Positions 15,149 to 24,494 of a stretch of 64,000 nucleotides of DNA are shown one piece after another. The position numbers and the translations under genes were made by a program. The stretch's first letter is position 1, and each line of letters begins with the position of its first letter. This DNA comes from Nocardia sp. CY41 (lineage in GTDB: Bacteria; Actinomycetota; Actinomycetes; Mycobacteriales; Mycobacteriaceae), in NCBI RefSeq assembly GCF_009829325.1, contig NZ_VUOS01000005.1:248001-312000 (forward strand). The letters are read 5' to 3'. The notes beneath the pieces were generated by a model that saw only the letters and a list, made by a program, of their open reading frames with translations, did not search any database and was not told the origin of the DNA.

Positions 15149-17197
15149 GTGACATCTACCGGTCGGCCAGCGAAGCTGGATCGTCGTGCCTTCCTGATCG
15201 CCCTCGGGGCCGTTCCCGCCGCCGCTGCCCTGGTCGCGTGCTCGGACGACACCGAACCCGCGAGCAGGACGCTCACCGGCGTCGATCTCAGCGGAGCCGA
15301 CGAGACGATCCGGCCGCAGGACGATCTGTACCGGCACGTCAACGGGAAGTGGCTGCGCGAGTACCAGCTGCCGCCGGACAAGGTCAGCTACGGCTCGGGC
15401 AGTGAGGCGGGCGATCGTACCGAGCAGCAGCTGCGGGAGATCATCGACGGCATCCGGGACCCGAAGCCCGGCTCGGAAGAGCAGCAGATCAGGGACCTCT
15501 ACGACGCCAGGGTGGACTGGGACGAGATCGAACGGCTCGGCATGACGCCGCTGGCGCCGCTGCTGGCGAAGATCGACGGCGCCGCCACCAAGGCGGACCT
15601 GGCCAAGGTGATGGCCCAGCTGCCGATCGGTGGGTTGATCGGACTCGGCATCGGCGTCGACCGGAAGAATTCCAACGCCTACATCCCTTCGGTCGGCCAG
15701 TCCGGGCTCGGCCTGGGCGAGCAGTACTACCGGAAGCCGGAGTACGGCGAGGTGCTCGCGCAATACCGCACCTTCCTGGAGCGGATCGCCGCGGGCGCGG
15801 GGTTCGCCGACCCGGCCGGCCTGGCACAACGGGTGTTCGACCTGGAGAAGCGCATCGCGCCCGCCCATTGGGACAACGTGCGCAACCGCGACACCGACGC
15901 GACGTACAACGTCTACAGCTGGGCCGATATGACCGCGCTCGCCCCCGGCTTCGACTGGGATCCGTGGCTGGCCGGGAACACCGACCGCCCGCGCGAGTTG
16001 TTCGCGACGATGGTGGTGAATCAGCCGTCCTTCATCACGGCGGCGGGGCAGCTGTGGACCGAGGTCGACATCGCCACGTGGCGGGACTACCTGAAACTGT
16101 CCGTGCTGCGGGAGTTCGCGCCGTATCTGCCCAAGGCTGTCAACGACGCGAATTTCGACTTCAAAGGCAGAATTCTCAACGGGCAGGACCAGCGCCCCGA
16201 ACGATGGAAGTACGGGGTGGGCATCGTCGACGAAAAGCTCGGCGAGCAGCTCGGGAAACTGTACGTGGCCAAGCATTTTCCGCCCGAGGCCAAGGAGCGG
16301 GCCAAGGAAATGCTCGCCGACGTCGTCGCGGCCTATCGGGAGAACTTCACCAATTCGACCTGGATGTCACCCGCGACCAGGGCGGCTTCGCTGGCGAAAC
16401 TGGACAAGATCGATCCCAAGATCGGTTACCCGGACAAGTGGATCGACTATTCGACGCTGAAGATCACCAAGGGCAAGCTGATCGAGTCGCTGCTGGCCAT
16501 CAACGAGTTCGAGGTCAAGCGTGCGTTCGCGCGACTGGGTACCCCGGTCGACAAGTCCGAGTGGGGCATGTCGCCGCAAACGGTGAATGCCTACTACTCG
16601 TCGACGTCCAATCAGATCGTCTTCCCCGCCGCCTACCTCCAGCCGCCCTTCTTCGACAAGGACGCCCTGCCCGCCGTCAACTACGGCGCGGTCGGGTCCA
16701 CCATCGGGCACGAGATCGGCCACGGCTTCGACGACCAGGGCTCCAAATACGACGGCGACGGCAACCGCCGCGACTGGTGGACGCCCGAGGACCGCGCCGC
16801 GTTCGACGCCAAGGCAAAACAACTGGTCGACCAGTACAACGCGCTCGTCCCCGAGGGGCTCGAGCCGAACCAGCACGTCAACGGCGAACTGACCGTGGGC
16901 GAGAACCTCGCCGATCTGCGCGGCCTGCAGATCACGCTGGCCGCCTTCCGCATCGCCGAAAAGCGCCGCGGCATAGATGATCCCGACTATCGCACCATGT
17001 TCCTGTCCTGGGCCCGCAGCTGGCGGGAGAAGCAGACGAAGGAACTCACCGTCCGCTACCTCAGCATCGATACGCACTCCCCCAACGAGTTCCGCTGCAA
17101 TCAGGTCGTGCGCAACCTCGCGGAGTTCTACAAGACGTTCGAGGTGAAGGAAGGCGACAAGTTGTACCTGCCGCCGGATCAGCGCGTCACCTTCTGA
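15149..17197 (+). CDS. M13-family (neprilysin-like) zinc metallopeptidase, lipoprotein
   Basis: A 682-aa exported endopeptidase. The N-terminus has a twin-arginine-like signal (LDRRAFLIALGAVPAAAALV) ending in a lipobox (LVAC, Cys ~26), so it is probably a Tat-exported lipoprotein. Peptidase_M13_N covers roughly residues 50-430 (DDLYRHVNGKWL...). The catalytic domain has NAYYSSTSNQIVFPAAYLQP, the zinc motif HEIGHGFDDQG (~residue 520) and the third ligand in GENLADLRG. The C-terminus, VKEGDKLYLPPDQRV, replaces the usual CxVW end. The GTG at 15149 follows GGGAGAGG. Confidence 0.93.
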   Translation: MTSTGRPAKLDRRAFLIALGAVPAAAALVACSDDTEPASRTLTGVDLSGADETIRPQDDLYRHVNGKWLREYQLPPDKVSYGSGSEAGDRTEQQLREIIDGIRDPKPGSEEQQIRDLYDARVDWDEIERLGMTPLAPLLAKIDGAATKADLAKVMAQLPIGGLIGLGIGVDRKNSNAYIPSVGQSGLGLGEQYYRKPEYGEVLAQYRTFLERIAAGAGFADPAGLAQRVFDLEKRIAPAHWDNVRNRDTDATYNVYSWADMTALAPGFDWDPWLAGNTDRPRELFATMVVNQPSFITAAGQLWTEVDIATWRDYLKLSVLREFAPYLPKAVNDANFDFKGRILNGQDQRPERWKYGVGIVDEKLGEQLGKLYVAKHFPPEAKERAKEMLADVVAAYRENFTNSTWMSPATRAASLAKLDKIDPKIGYPDKWIDYSTLKITKGKLIESLLAINEFEVKRAFARLGTPVDKSEWGMSPQTVNAYYSSTSNQIVFPAAYLQPPFFDKDALPAVNYGAVGSTIGHEIGHGFDDQGSKYDGDGNRRDWWTPEDRAAFDAKAKQLVDQYNALVPEGLEPNQHVNGELTVGENLADLRGLQITLAAFRIAEKRRGIDDPDYRTMFLSWARSWREKQTKELTVRYLSIDTHSPNEFRCNQVVRNLAEFYKTFEVKEGDKLYLPPDQRVTF

Positions 17198-17210
17198 GCG
17201 TCCCCGACGG

Positions 17211-17246
17211 AGCATTCGAGCCCGCCTTGTGGCGGGCTCGAATGCT
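17211..17246. terminator. bidirectional hairpin between peptidase and TetR genes
   Basis: Perfect 16-bp stem AGCATTCGAGCCCGCC and its complement with a TTGT loop, 13 bp after the peptidase stop. It overlaps the stop codon of the convergent TetR gene, so it probably serves both. Confidence 0.8.
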
Positions 17247-17925
17247 ATGCGGACCGGAGCAGACCGTCGATGAGAGCGTCGAGGCCGAATTCGTAGGTGT
17301 CCTGGGCGGCGAGAGATACGTATTCGGAGCCGAGGGCGGCCAGGCGCGGGTAGGTCTCGGGGTCGAGGTCGGCGAAGACCTGGGCGCGGAACGTGGGGCG
17401 ACCCTCCTCGGCCCGGCGAGCGGAACGGGCGCGCACGATGAGATTGCCCGCCGTGAACTGCCAGACGGCGCGGTACGCCTGGACAGCGCGATCCAACGGT
17501 AAGCCGCCCGCGACGAACCCGTCCACGATGGATTCGGTGACCCAGAGCGCCGAGACACCGAGAAGGTCGTCGGCGGCGAGGATCTCGACGACCCACGGGC
17601 GCAGGGCGAGCGCGTCGTGCATGGCTCGCGCCGCCACGCGGACGCGCAGGCGCGGATCCTGCGGCAGCTCCGGCCACACCACCTGCTCGGCGTAATCCGC
17701 GAGCAGCAGCCGCAGCAGGTCTTCCTTGTCGCGGACATGGTGGTAGAGCGCCATCGGCGTGCAACCGAGTTCGGCGGCGAGGCGGCGCATCGTCAGCTTC
17801 TCCACGCCCTCGGCCTCGATCACCGAGTTGGCCGACGCGACGATCTCCGCCCGGGAGATACGCGCAGGTCGGCCGGTGCGTTGGGGCTGCGACGGCGACT
17901 TCGGCATGAACCCATCTTCGCCCAT
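17245..17925 (-). CDS. TetR-family regulator, probably of the adjacent MFS exporter
   Basis: A 226-aa (or 220-aa from the ATG at 17907) repressor. The N-terminal helix-turn-helix reads ISRAEIVASANSVIEAEGVE, LTMRRLAAELGCTPMALYHH, VRDKEDLL. The C-terminal ligand domain resembles the TetR/tetracycline-repressor C-terminal type (LRPWVVEILAADDLLG..., FGLDALIDGLL). It is divergent from a DHA2 MFS gene only 51 bp away, with a palindrome between them, the classical local-repressor layout. Confidence 0.88.
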   Translation of the reverse strand: MGEDGFMPKSPSQPQRTGRPARISRAEIVASANSVIEAEGVEKLTMRRLAAELGCTPMALYHHVRDKEDLLRLLLADYAEQVVWPELPQDPRLRVRVAARAMHDALALRPWVVEILAADDLLGVSALWVTESIVDGFVAGGLPLDRAVQAYRAVWQFTAGNLIVRARSARRAEEGRPTFRAQVFADLDPETYPRLAALGSEYVSLAAQDTYEFGLDALIDGLLRSA

Positions 17926-17971
17926 GCCTCGAACCGGGTGTGGACACGGGGCGTCTCACCCGGTTACTTTC

Positions 17972-17983
17972 TATACATGTATA
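17972..17983. promoter_or_regulatory. palindromic TetR operator candidate overlapping the MFS start
   Basis: TATACATGTATA is a perfect 12-bp palindrome in the TetR/MFS divergent gap; its centre contains the putative MFS ATG (17977-17979). Flanking TTTC...AAAA extends the symmetry partly. Repressor binding here would block transcription of the exporter and possibly of tetR. Confidence 0.6.
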
Positions 17984-19422
17984 AAAACTCTGTCGGGCTG
18001 CCGGGCGTCGCGTTGACGGCGGTGGCCGTCGCGCAGTTCATGGTCGCGTTGGACCTCGCGGTGGTGAACGTCGCGCTACCGGCCATCCGCGCCGATCTGG
18101 GCTTCGCGGCGGTCGATCTGGCGTGGGTGGTGCACAGCTACGCGCTGACCTTCGGCGGGTTCCTGCTACTGGGCGGGAAGGCGTGTGATCTGTTCGGGCG
18201 GCGCAGGTTGTTCACCGCCGGGCTCGTCGTGTTCGGCGTCGCCTCGCTGACCGGTGGGTTCGCGCAGGAGCCGTGGCAGCTCGTCGCCGCGCGAGCGGTT
18301 CAGGGACTCGCGGCGGCGGCCGTGGCGCCCGCCGCTTTGGCCACGCTGACCACGACGTTTCCGGAAGGGCCCGCCCGCGTGCGGGCACTCGGAGTATGGA
18401 GCGCGGTGAACGCGGCGGGCGGCGCGCTCGGCGTGCTGATGGGTGGATTGCTGACCGAATACGCCGACTGGCGCTGGGTGATGTTCGTCAACGTCCCGAT
18501 CGTGGCGCTCGCCTCGCTCGCGGCGGTGGCCGGCGTGGCGGCCGATCGAGTGAGCGGGCGCGCGCGGATCGACGTGCCGGGCGCTGTACTCGGCACCGGC
18601 GGAACAGGTTTGCTCGTGGTGGGCGTGGTGCGCAGCGAACACCACGGTTGGGTCTCCGCCGCCACGGGCGTCACGCTCGGCTCGGCGGCGGTGCTGCTCG
18701 CGGCTTTTCTCGCGGTCGAGGCACGGACATCGACGCCATTGGTTCGGCTCGGACTGTTCGGCAACCGCTGGGTGACGGGCGCGAATGTGTTCGTCTTCCT
18801 CGCCGGAGCAGGGCAGTTCAGCGCGTTCTATCTGCTGTCGCTGTACCAGCAACAGGTGCTCGGTATGAGCGCGGGCGCGGCGGGCGCGGCTTTCGTGCCG
18901 TTCTCGGTCAGCGTCATCGCCGGGACGGTGGTGGCCACCCGCGTGGGCGGCCTGCGTTCGCCGAAAGCGGCGCTCGTTCTCGGCGGGGTGCTGACCACGG
19001 CCGGTATCGGCTGGTTCGCCTTCATCAGCGCCGACGGCAGCTTCCTCACCGACGTCCTCGGCCCCTCGCTGCTCGGCGGTTTCGGTCTCGGACTCTGCCT
19101 GGCTCCGGCGGCCGCGGCCGCGACCATGGGCGTCACACCCCACGAAGCGGGCATGGCCTCCGGCGTGTTCAACAGCGCACGCCAGCTCGGCGGCTGCGTC
19201 GGCGTGGCCGCGCTCGCCACCGTCGCGGCGGCGCGCACCGGAGACAGCGCCGCACCGGCAGCTCTGAACGACGGTTACGCGCTCGCACTGTGCTGCGCGG
19301 CGGGACTTTTCGCCGTGGCGAGCGTCGTCGCCGCGACCGTGCTGCCGGGGACGCACCGCACGGCCACAGCGACGCCGGAGGAGAAGAAGAGCACCGCGGA
19401 ACTTCCGGTCGCGCGTGCATGA
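17977..19422 (+). CDS. DHA2-family MFS drug exporter (14 TM)
   Basis: A 481-aa proton-driven multidrug efflux protein. TM1 carries QFMVALDLAVVNVALPAIR, the DHA2 motif D1. The loop GGKACDLFGRRRLF is MFS motif A, VQGLAAAAVAPAALATL is near motif B, and NAAGGALGVLMGGLL resembles antiporter motif C. About 14 hydrophobic segments can be counted. No ribosome-binding site precedes the ATG at 17977, which lies inside a palindrome, so translation may be leaderless or may start at a later TTG/GTG in TM1. The substrate is unknown; regulation by the divergent TetR is likely. Confidence 0.9.
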   Translation: MYKNSVGLPGVALTAVAVAQFMVALDLAVVNVALPAIRADLGFAAVDLAWVVHSYALTFGGFLLLGGKACDLFGRRRLFTAGLVVFGVASLTGGFAQEPWQLVAARAVQGLAAAAVAPAALATLTTTFPEGPARVRALGVWSAVNAAGGALGVLMGGLLTEYADWRWVMFVNVPIVALASLAAVAGVAADRVSGRARIDVPGAVLGTGGTGLLVVGVVRSEHHGWVSAATGVTLGSAAVLLAAFLAVEARTSTPLVRLGLFGNRWVTGANVFVFLAGAGQFSAFYLLSLYQQQVLGMSAGAAGAAFVPFSVSVIAGTVVATRVGGLRSPKAALVLGGVLTTAGIGWFAFISADGSFLTDVLGPSLLGGFGLGLCLAPAAAAATMGVTPHEAGMASGVFNSARQLGGCVGVAALATVAAARTGDSAAPAALNDGYALALCCAAGLFAVASVVAATVLPGTHRTATATPEEKKSTAELPVARA

Positions 19423-19709
19423 GAGATTCCGTGGCATCGGCCGCCTTGCCGGAGCCGATCGGACTCTCACCGCGCGGTCGTTCCCATCGCGTGGGACAAC
19501 CTCGAAGTGGTCGGAGCCTCAGCGGCACAACGCTTTCGCGCAGCCCGACACCGCCGACGCAGAACTATGGCCAGGCCGACCAACTCGTCACCGAGGAATC
19601 CTCGCACCGGCTCTGCGGTGCGCGATCGACGCGACCGCCGCCGACCGCTCCGCCCCCACCGAAACCGCGAAACCGAGCCGCCTCACACAACGCACCGAAA
19701 GGACACTCA
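19423..19709. other. intergenic region, no supported gene
   Basis: All frames here are arginine/proline-rich and show no family features. It presumably contains the promoter of the cupin gene. Confidence 0.5.
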
Positions 19710-20099
19710 GTGAACCAGACCTCGATCGACCTCTTCAGCCGGGCGATTCGTTTCGACCACGACGGCCACGTAGCAGCCGGTGAACGCCGGATGAGCACCG
19801 GCGACGGCGACTGGCAACTCGCGACATTCCATGTCGAATCCGATGCCGACGTCCATGCCGATCAGTGGGAAGTCCACCCGAGCAGTGACGAGGCGGTGTG
19901 CTGCCTGGCCGGTGCGTTGCGCCTCTACCTGCGAGCCGAGCAGCCCGGCGACGACGAGACGATGGTGCGCCTCACCGCGGGCACCGCTTTCGTCGTGCCC
20001 CGCAACCGCTGGCACCGCATCGAACTGGACGAGCCGTCCGACATCATGTCCATCGGACTACGCCACGGAACCCGGCAGGAGCCCGTCGCCGCACGGTGA
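19710..20099 (+). CDS. cupin-domain protein
   Basis: A 129-aa single-domain cupin from a GTG at 19710, six bases after GAAAGGA. The beta-barrel motifs are present: VHADQWEVHPSSDEAVCCLA resembles cupin motif 1 with few metal-ligand histidines, and GTAFVVPRNRWHRIE is motif 2 with the conserved late histidine. The first motif is poor in histidine, so a metal centre is doubtful and a binding rather than enzymatic role is possible. Its function is unknown. Confidence 0.75.
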   Translation: MNQTSIDLFSRAIRFDHDGHVAAGERRMSTGDGDWQLATFHVESDADVHADQWEVHPSSDEAVCCLAGALRLYLRAEQPGDDETMVRLTAGTAFVVPRNRWHRIELDEPSDIMSIGLRHGTRQEPVAAR

Positions 20100-20203
20100 G
20101 TCGCCGTTGTTCCCGCGCGGGGAGGCAATGCGCGGGAACAACCCTGCAGCGCAACGTCCGATTGCCGCCGGTCATGGCCCCGCCGGGCGGACAGACTGGC
20201 CGC

Positions 20204-20641
20204 ATGACATCGACGACCGACCCGATGACCGTCCTGACCGGAATGTACGCGGCAGAGGCGGAATACCTGGCGGCCGGCGGGCCGGGTAGCGCCTCGTTCG
20301 AGCTGCTGGCTCCCTTCTTCCACACCGCGGTGGTGCTGCACCAGGCCGAGAGCCTGCCGTATGGCGGTACCTGGCGCGGCCACGACGGCATGGAACGGTT
20401 CTTCCACGCCATGCGCGACACCTGGGAGAAATTCGATATGCGGGAGCAGCGCTTCCTCGCGGCCGGGGAAACCGCCGTGGTGCACACCGAGGTACACGCT
20501 CGTGCCCGCGCGACCGGCCGGGAACTCAGCTTCGCGATCTTGCAGACGATCGGCTTCGCCGACGGGCGCATCGCCGAGGTGCGTCCCTTCTATTGGGATA
20601 CGGCGGCGATCGTCGGCGTCTGCACTCCGATCGACCGGTAA
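20204..20641 (+). CDS. SnoaL/NTF2-like protein
   Basis: A 145-aa alpha+beta-barrel protein of the SnoaL-like superfamily (TVLTGMYAAEAEYLAAGGPG, YGGTWRGHDGMERFFHAM, ILQTIGFADGRIAEVRPFYW). The RGHDGMERFF and GRIAEVRPFYWD segments are typical. The fold serves small isomerases, cyclases and many unassigned proteins, so no reaction is claimed. The 3' end overlaps the convergent DUF6545 gene by 52 bp. A broken paralogue lies at 21832-22023 in the same relative position to the next DUF6545 gene. Confidence 0.8.
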   Translation: MTSTTDPMTVLTGMYAAEAEYLAAGGPGSASFELLAPFFHTAVVLHQAESLPYGGTWRGHDGMERFFHAMRDTWEKFDMREQRFLAAGETAVVHTEVHARARATGRELSFAILQTIGFADGRIAEVRPFYWDTAAIVGVCTPIDR

Positions 20642-21723
20642 TCCACCGCGGCAACGGCTCCCGGCCATAGCCGGGCCAGTTCCAACAGAAACCGGAACTC
20701 CGCCGCACGATCGCGAACCTCGGCCTGCGCTGTACCCGCGACGGCCGAGTTCGAAGCCGGCGTGCTTCCGTCGCGCTTGGCTCGCACGGCCAGCGCGACC
20801 TGAAACGCATAGTGGCGCACGTCGTTGTCGATCGACTCGGGCGAGCCGGGCTCGGACGAGGCGGGCACATATGGCTTCAAGTGCAGCAGCGCGTCCCAGA
20901 TCTCGACGGTCATCCGGTAGAGCTGGGACGTGGCTTCCCTGGGGGCGGAGTGATCCTCGGCCAAGACCACTTCGGGCACCACGGCGGTGAGATCTCGCCA
21001 CAGCGGCCGCAAGCGACGGCAGGCACGACCGGTCTGATCCCAACCCGTCCGCGCCATCAGCGCGGCGACCAGAGGGATCACCGCCAACAGGGTCACCGCG
21101 GAGAACATGAGGACTGCCGCGACCGCCCACGCCTTTCCCGGCTCGCTCGGCGGCGTACCGGCGAGCGAGCGACCGACCATGATCGTCATCGAGATCGACC
21201 AATAGACCGAGAACGCGAGCAACACAGCGAAGGTGAGCTTCTCCCGCACCGCGACGCCTCCGGCGCGCAACTCGCGAACGCAGGCACGGCCGAAAAGCAA
21301 GCCACAGAACGCCCCGGGAAGGGCCGACAACGTCCAGACGACTTCGACGTAGTCGATCCGCCAGGCCCACTGCAGGACCGGTGCGACGACGATCAGCGAA
21401 ACGGCGACGGCGGCCGCCATCGCGTCGTATCGCCGCTGACGCCGGTGAACGGTTGCCACATCGGCACCGTCGACGAGCCTGGCCAACCCGTAGAAACTGG
21501 CGAGTGCCAGGAGACCACAGCCGAGGTAGAGGCGCGGTCCGAGGTCGGGACGATGCATTGCGACGACCACCTCGTACAGCAGCAGACCCAGGAGGTTCCA
21601 GCTGAACGTACGGTTGATCAGCCGATCGGACGCCGTCTCGTCGACGAGCAGCCAGCGCCCCGCGGTCATGAGCGCGACGAAGACGACAACCGACAGCACC
21701 ACCGGAGCCGGAACAGCGTTCAT
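20590..21723 (-). CDS. DUF6545/MAB_1171c-type membrane protein, copy 1
   Basis: A 377-aa protein with about seven N-terminal membrane segments (from VVLSVVVFVALMTAGRWLLV to LLAVIPLVAALMA) and a cytoplasmic C-terminal domain starting RRLRPLWRDLTAVVPEVVL. The PLWRDLT block and YRMTVEIWDALLHLKPY are the DUF6545 hallmarks. Such proteins, often called MAB_1171c-family putative transporters, frequently accompany XRE regulators and ImmA-like proteases; transport is not demonstrated. The ATG at 21723 is chosen because earlier codons are antisense to the SnoaL fragment. Confidence 0.85.
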   Translation of the reverse strand: MNAVPAPVVLSVVVFVALMTAGRWLLVDETASDRLINRTFSWNLLGLLLYEVVVAMHRPDLGPRLYLGCGLLALASFYGLARLVDGADVATVHRRQRRYDAMAAAVAVSLIVVAPVLQWAWRIDYVEVVWTLSALPGAFCGLLFGRACVRELRAGGVAVREKLTFAVLLAFSVYWSISMTIMVGRSLAGTPPSEPGKAWAVAAVLMFSAVTLLAVIPLVAALMARTGWDQTGRACRRLRPLWRDLTAVVPEVVLAEDHSAPREATSQLYRMTVEIWDALLHLKPYVPASSEPGSPESIDNDVRHYAFQVALAVRAKRDGSTPASNSAVAGTAQAEVRDRAAEFRFLLELARLWPGAVAAVDYRSIGVQTPTIAAVSQ

Positions 21724-21831
21724 CTCGATCGACGGTATGTCCTCGCACGGCGCGAGGCCAGCCCGGGCGCGAACCCGTTGCGCCGCTTTCCGATCAGCGG
21801 ACGGGTACGGCGGCGCTCGCGTCCTCGCACA

Positions 21832-22023
21832 GATATGCGCGAGCAGCGCTTTCTCGCGACCGGGGACACCGCCGTGGTGCACACCGAGGTACCCGTCCGA
21901 GTCCGCGCGACGGGCCGCGACCTCGACTTCGCGATCCTGCAGACGATCACCTCGTGGATGGCCGCATCGCCGAGATGCGGCCCTTCTACTGGGATACCGC
22001 CGCGGTGGCGGACGCGTGCGACG
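21832..22023 (+). pseudogene. SnoaL-like pseudogene fragment
   Basis: The frame reads DMREQRFLATGDTAVVHTEV and on to AILQTI, closely matching the C-terminal half of the intact SnoaL protein at 20204-20641. A -1 frameshift at about 21950 then moves VDGRIAEMRPFYWDTAAVAD into the next frame. The first half of the gene is missing. It overlaps the 3' end of DUF6545 copy 2, mirroring the intact arrangement. Confidence 0.85.
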
Positions 22024-23119
22024 GATCCGCTCCGGTGCCGACCACGGCTGCCGCCTTGGGCCATTCGCGCGCCAAACGGATCAGGAATCGCAGCTCCGCC
22101 CTGCGATCGCGTTCCCCGGCCCGCACCTCGCCGCGAGCGGAGGAATCGGTCGTGGGCGCGCGGCCGTGCCGCTTCGCCCGGGCGGCACCTGCCGCGCGAA
22201 GCGCGTAGGCGCGCACGTGGTCCCGGCTGACGCTGGGCGAGCCGAGTTCGGACGCGTCGGGAGCGTACGGCTTCAAATGCAGCAGCGCGTCCCAGATCTC
22301 GACGGTCATCCGGTAGAGCCGCGAGGCGGAATCGCGTGGTGCGGAAGGGTCGTCCAGCAGAACGACTTCTGGTACCGCGGCGGTCAATTCGCACCACAGG
22401 GGCCGCAGGCGACGGCAGATACGGCCGGCCCGATCCCAGCCCGCTCGCGCCACCAGCACCGTGACCAGCGGGATCGCCGTCAGCAGCGTGATGGCAGCCA
22501 GCATGAGGACCGCCACTACGGCCGCCACCGTCCCGGATCGACTCGGTGGGGTGCCGGCGAGTGATCGAACGAGCAGGATCGACCACGAGATCGCCCAATA
22601 GAGCGCGAAAGCCAGCAACAGGGCGTAGGTGAACTTCTCCCTTGCCGCGGAGTCCGCGACACGCAGTTCGCGAACGCAGGCGCGGGCGAAGAGAAAGCCC
22701 GACAAGCATCCGGGAATCGCCGACAAGGTCCAGACGAGTTCGGTGTAGTCGAAGTGGAACATGCTGTGCGCGACCGGTGCGCCGACGATCAGAGACGCGG
22801 CGACAACGACGGCGATCGCGTCGTATCGGCGCTGACGCTCCCGCGAGCCCGTCGCGTCGGCGCCGTCGACCAGCCGGGCCAGGCCGAAGAAACTCGAGAG
22901 CGCGATCATGCCCGGCCCCAGGTAGAGACACTTGGCGAAGTACGGATGACCCATCGCCGCCATGATTTCGTACAGCATGACGCCGGTCAGATTCCAGCTC
23001 CACGTGCGGTTGATCAACCGGTCGGAGTTCGTCTCGTTGACGAAGATCCACCGCCCGATCGTCATGGGCACGACGAAGACGACGACCGCGATCACCAACC
23101 AGACCGGTACAGCGTCCAC
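21986..23119 (-). CDS. DUF6545/MAB_1171c-type membrane protein, copy 2
   Basis: A 377-aa paralogue of copy 1, recognisably similar along its whole length (SDRLINRTWSWNLTGVMLYE; RRLRPLWCELTAAVPEVVLL; YRMTVEIWDALLHLKPYAPD; terminal AAVSQ). About seven membrane segments precede the soluble DUF6545 domain. It starts at a GTG (23119). With the SnoaL fragment it forms a duplicated SnoaL-DUF6545 unit. The 210 bp to copy 3 contain no separate supported gene. Confidence 0.85.
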   Translation of the reverse strand: MDAVPVWLVIAVVVFVVPMTIGRWIFVNETNSDRLINRTWSWNLTGVMLYEIMAAMGHPYFAKCLYLGPGMIALSSFFGLARLVDGADATGSRERQRRYDAIAVVVAASLIVGAPVAHSMFHFDYTELVWTLSAIPGCLSGFLFARACVRELRVADSAAREKFTYALLLAFALYWAISWSILLVRSLAGTPPSRSGTVAAVVAVLMLAAITLLTAIPLVTVLVARAGWDRAGRICRRLRPLWCELTAAVPEVVLLDDPSAPRDSASRLYRMTVEIWDALLHLKPYAPDASELGSPSVSRDHVRAYALRAAGAARAKRHGRAPTTDSSARGEVRAGERDRRAELRFLIRLAREWPKAAAVVGTGADPSHASATAAVSQ

Positions 23120-23329
23120 CGTGGTGACTGTAGATCCCGAGACGGTGCGCGGCCACCGGGAACGGGTCAGCGCGCGCCACGACCGTCGACTCCCCGGAGT
23201 CCGCCATCTTGTCCGCCTCGGTGATCTCGGCGGCCTCGTCGTAGACGTACGTAGTCCTCGCCGACGATCCGGCGCCGAGGGCAGACTCGCCGCCAGGCCG
23301 ACGACCGTGAGGGTGCGGCGTCGGCAGCA

Positions 23330-24418
23330 TCATCCTCGGCTCCCCCGCCCGGCGCTGAGCCGCGGCAACCGGTCTGCGAGGTAGGCGCGTTTGGCCTTCG
23401 GCCACCGGGCCGCCAAGGCCAACAGGTGACGCAGTTCCACGTCGTGACCGGCGGTGGCGTCCGCGCCGGAGACGGCGACGAGTCCGGCTTCGGCCTCGCG
23501 CACGATGCGCAGGGTGTGGCCGCGGATGTCGTCGGGCGGATAACCGGACGCATGTCTGCGCAGTTGCAGCAGTGCGTCGCGGATCTCGATCGCCATCCGG
23601 TAGCGGCGCAGCGCCGGGCCGCGGCGGTGGTCGTCGTCGACCAGCACGACATGCGGGACCGCGGCGGTGAGATCGGTCCACAGCGGTAGCAAGGTGCGGC
23701 AATCGCGGCTGTCGCGATCGCAGCCGAGGCGGACCAGCAGCATGCGCACCAGCGGGATCGCAAGCAGCGCCGTGATGACGGCGAAGAAGGCGAATCCGCT
23801 CAGCGACCACCCTTCGCCCTGATCGGTCGGTGAGACGCCCACGAGGCTTCGCCCGAGCACGAGCACCGCGTAACAGATCCAGAAGGCGCCGACGCCGCTC
23901 AGGGCGAGGTAGGTGAGCCGCTGGGTGATCGAAGTCCCGGCGGAACGAATCTCGCCGATCCCCGCGCGGATGAGCAGGAAACCCGCGGCGGCCAACGGCA
24001 GGCAGGTCGCGGCGGCGCTGAAGGCGTACCACCGTGCGGACGTCCCGGCAGGCAGCATGCTCAGGACTGTCGCCACATCGATCAGGACGGTGATCCCGCC
24101 CGCCGCGACCGCGACCACGTCGTATCGGCGCTGCCGCCGAGGAGCGTCACGGGGATCCGCGCCGGCCAGCAGTCGTGCGACGCCGTACACACTGCCCGCG
24201 GTCAGGAATCCGACCATCGCCCCCAGGTGCGTGACGATCGCCGGGACGGCGAATCGAACCGTCACGACCGCAAGGAGCATGCCGATTGCGGCGCAGCCCA
24301 GCGCCCGGTTGATCAGGCGATCGGTCGCGCTGTCACGGACGAAGATCCAGCGCAGGACCGCGACGAGAACGGCGAGACAGGTGACCGCCACCGTGGGGGC
24401 CAGCGGTACCGCCGTCAT
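23330..24418 (-). CDS. DUF6545/MAB_1171c-type membrane protein, copy 3
   Basis: A 362-aa, more diverged paralogue (ATDRLINRALGCAAIGMLLA; LLPLWTDLTAAVPHVVLVDD; YRMAIEIRDALLQLRRHASG). It has about seven hydrophobic segments in the first 230 residues and a soluble C-terminal domain. It is first in a run of three co-directional family members, so it may represent the older copy. The ATG is at 24418. Confidence 0.85.
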   Translation of the reverse strand: MTAVPLAPTVAVTCLAVLVAVLRWIFVRDSATDRLINRALGCAAIGMLLAVVTVRFAVPAIVTHLGAMVGFLTAGSVYGVARLLAGADPRDAPRRQRRYDVVAVAAGGITVLIDVATVLSMLPAGTSARWYAFSAAATCLPLAAAGFLLIRAGIGEIRSAGTSITQRLTYLALSGVGAFWICYAVLVLGRSLVGVSPTDQGEGWSLSGFAFFAVITALLAIPLVRMLLVRLGCDRDSRDCRTLLPLWTDLTAAVPHVVLVDDDHRRGPALRRYRMAIEIRDALLQLRRHASGYPPDDIRGHTLRIVREAEAGLVAVSGADATAGHDVELRHLLALAARWPKAKRAYLADRLPRLSAGRGSRG

Positions 24419-24494
24419 TTCCGCGAAACCCGCGGGGCGATCCCGTCATCGGTCACGGCCGGAGCGTTCATGGCTCGAACGATAGGGGCCGGTC

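Noticed and set aside
21720..24032. A 770-codon open frame antisense or out of frame across DUF6545 copies 2 and 3
   Set aside because: Arginine/proline-rich shadow of two clear membrane-protein genes; long open shadows are common at this GC content.
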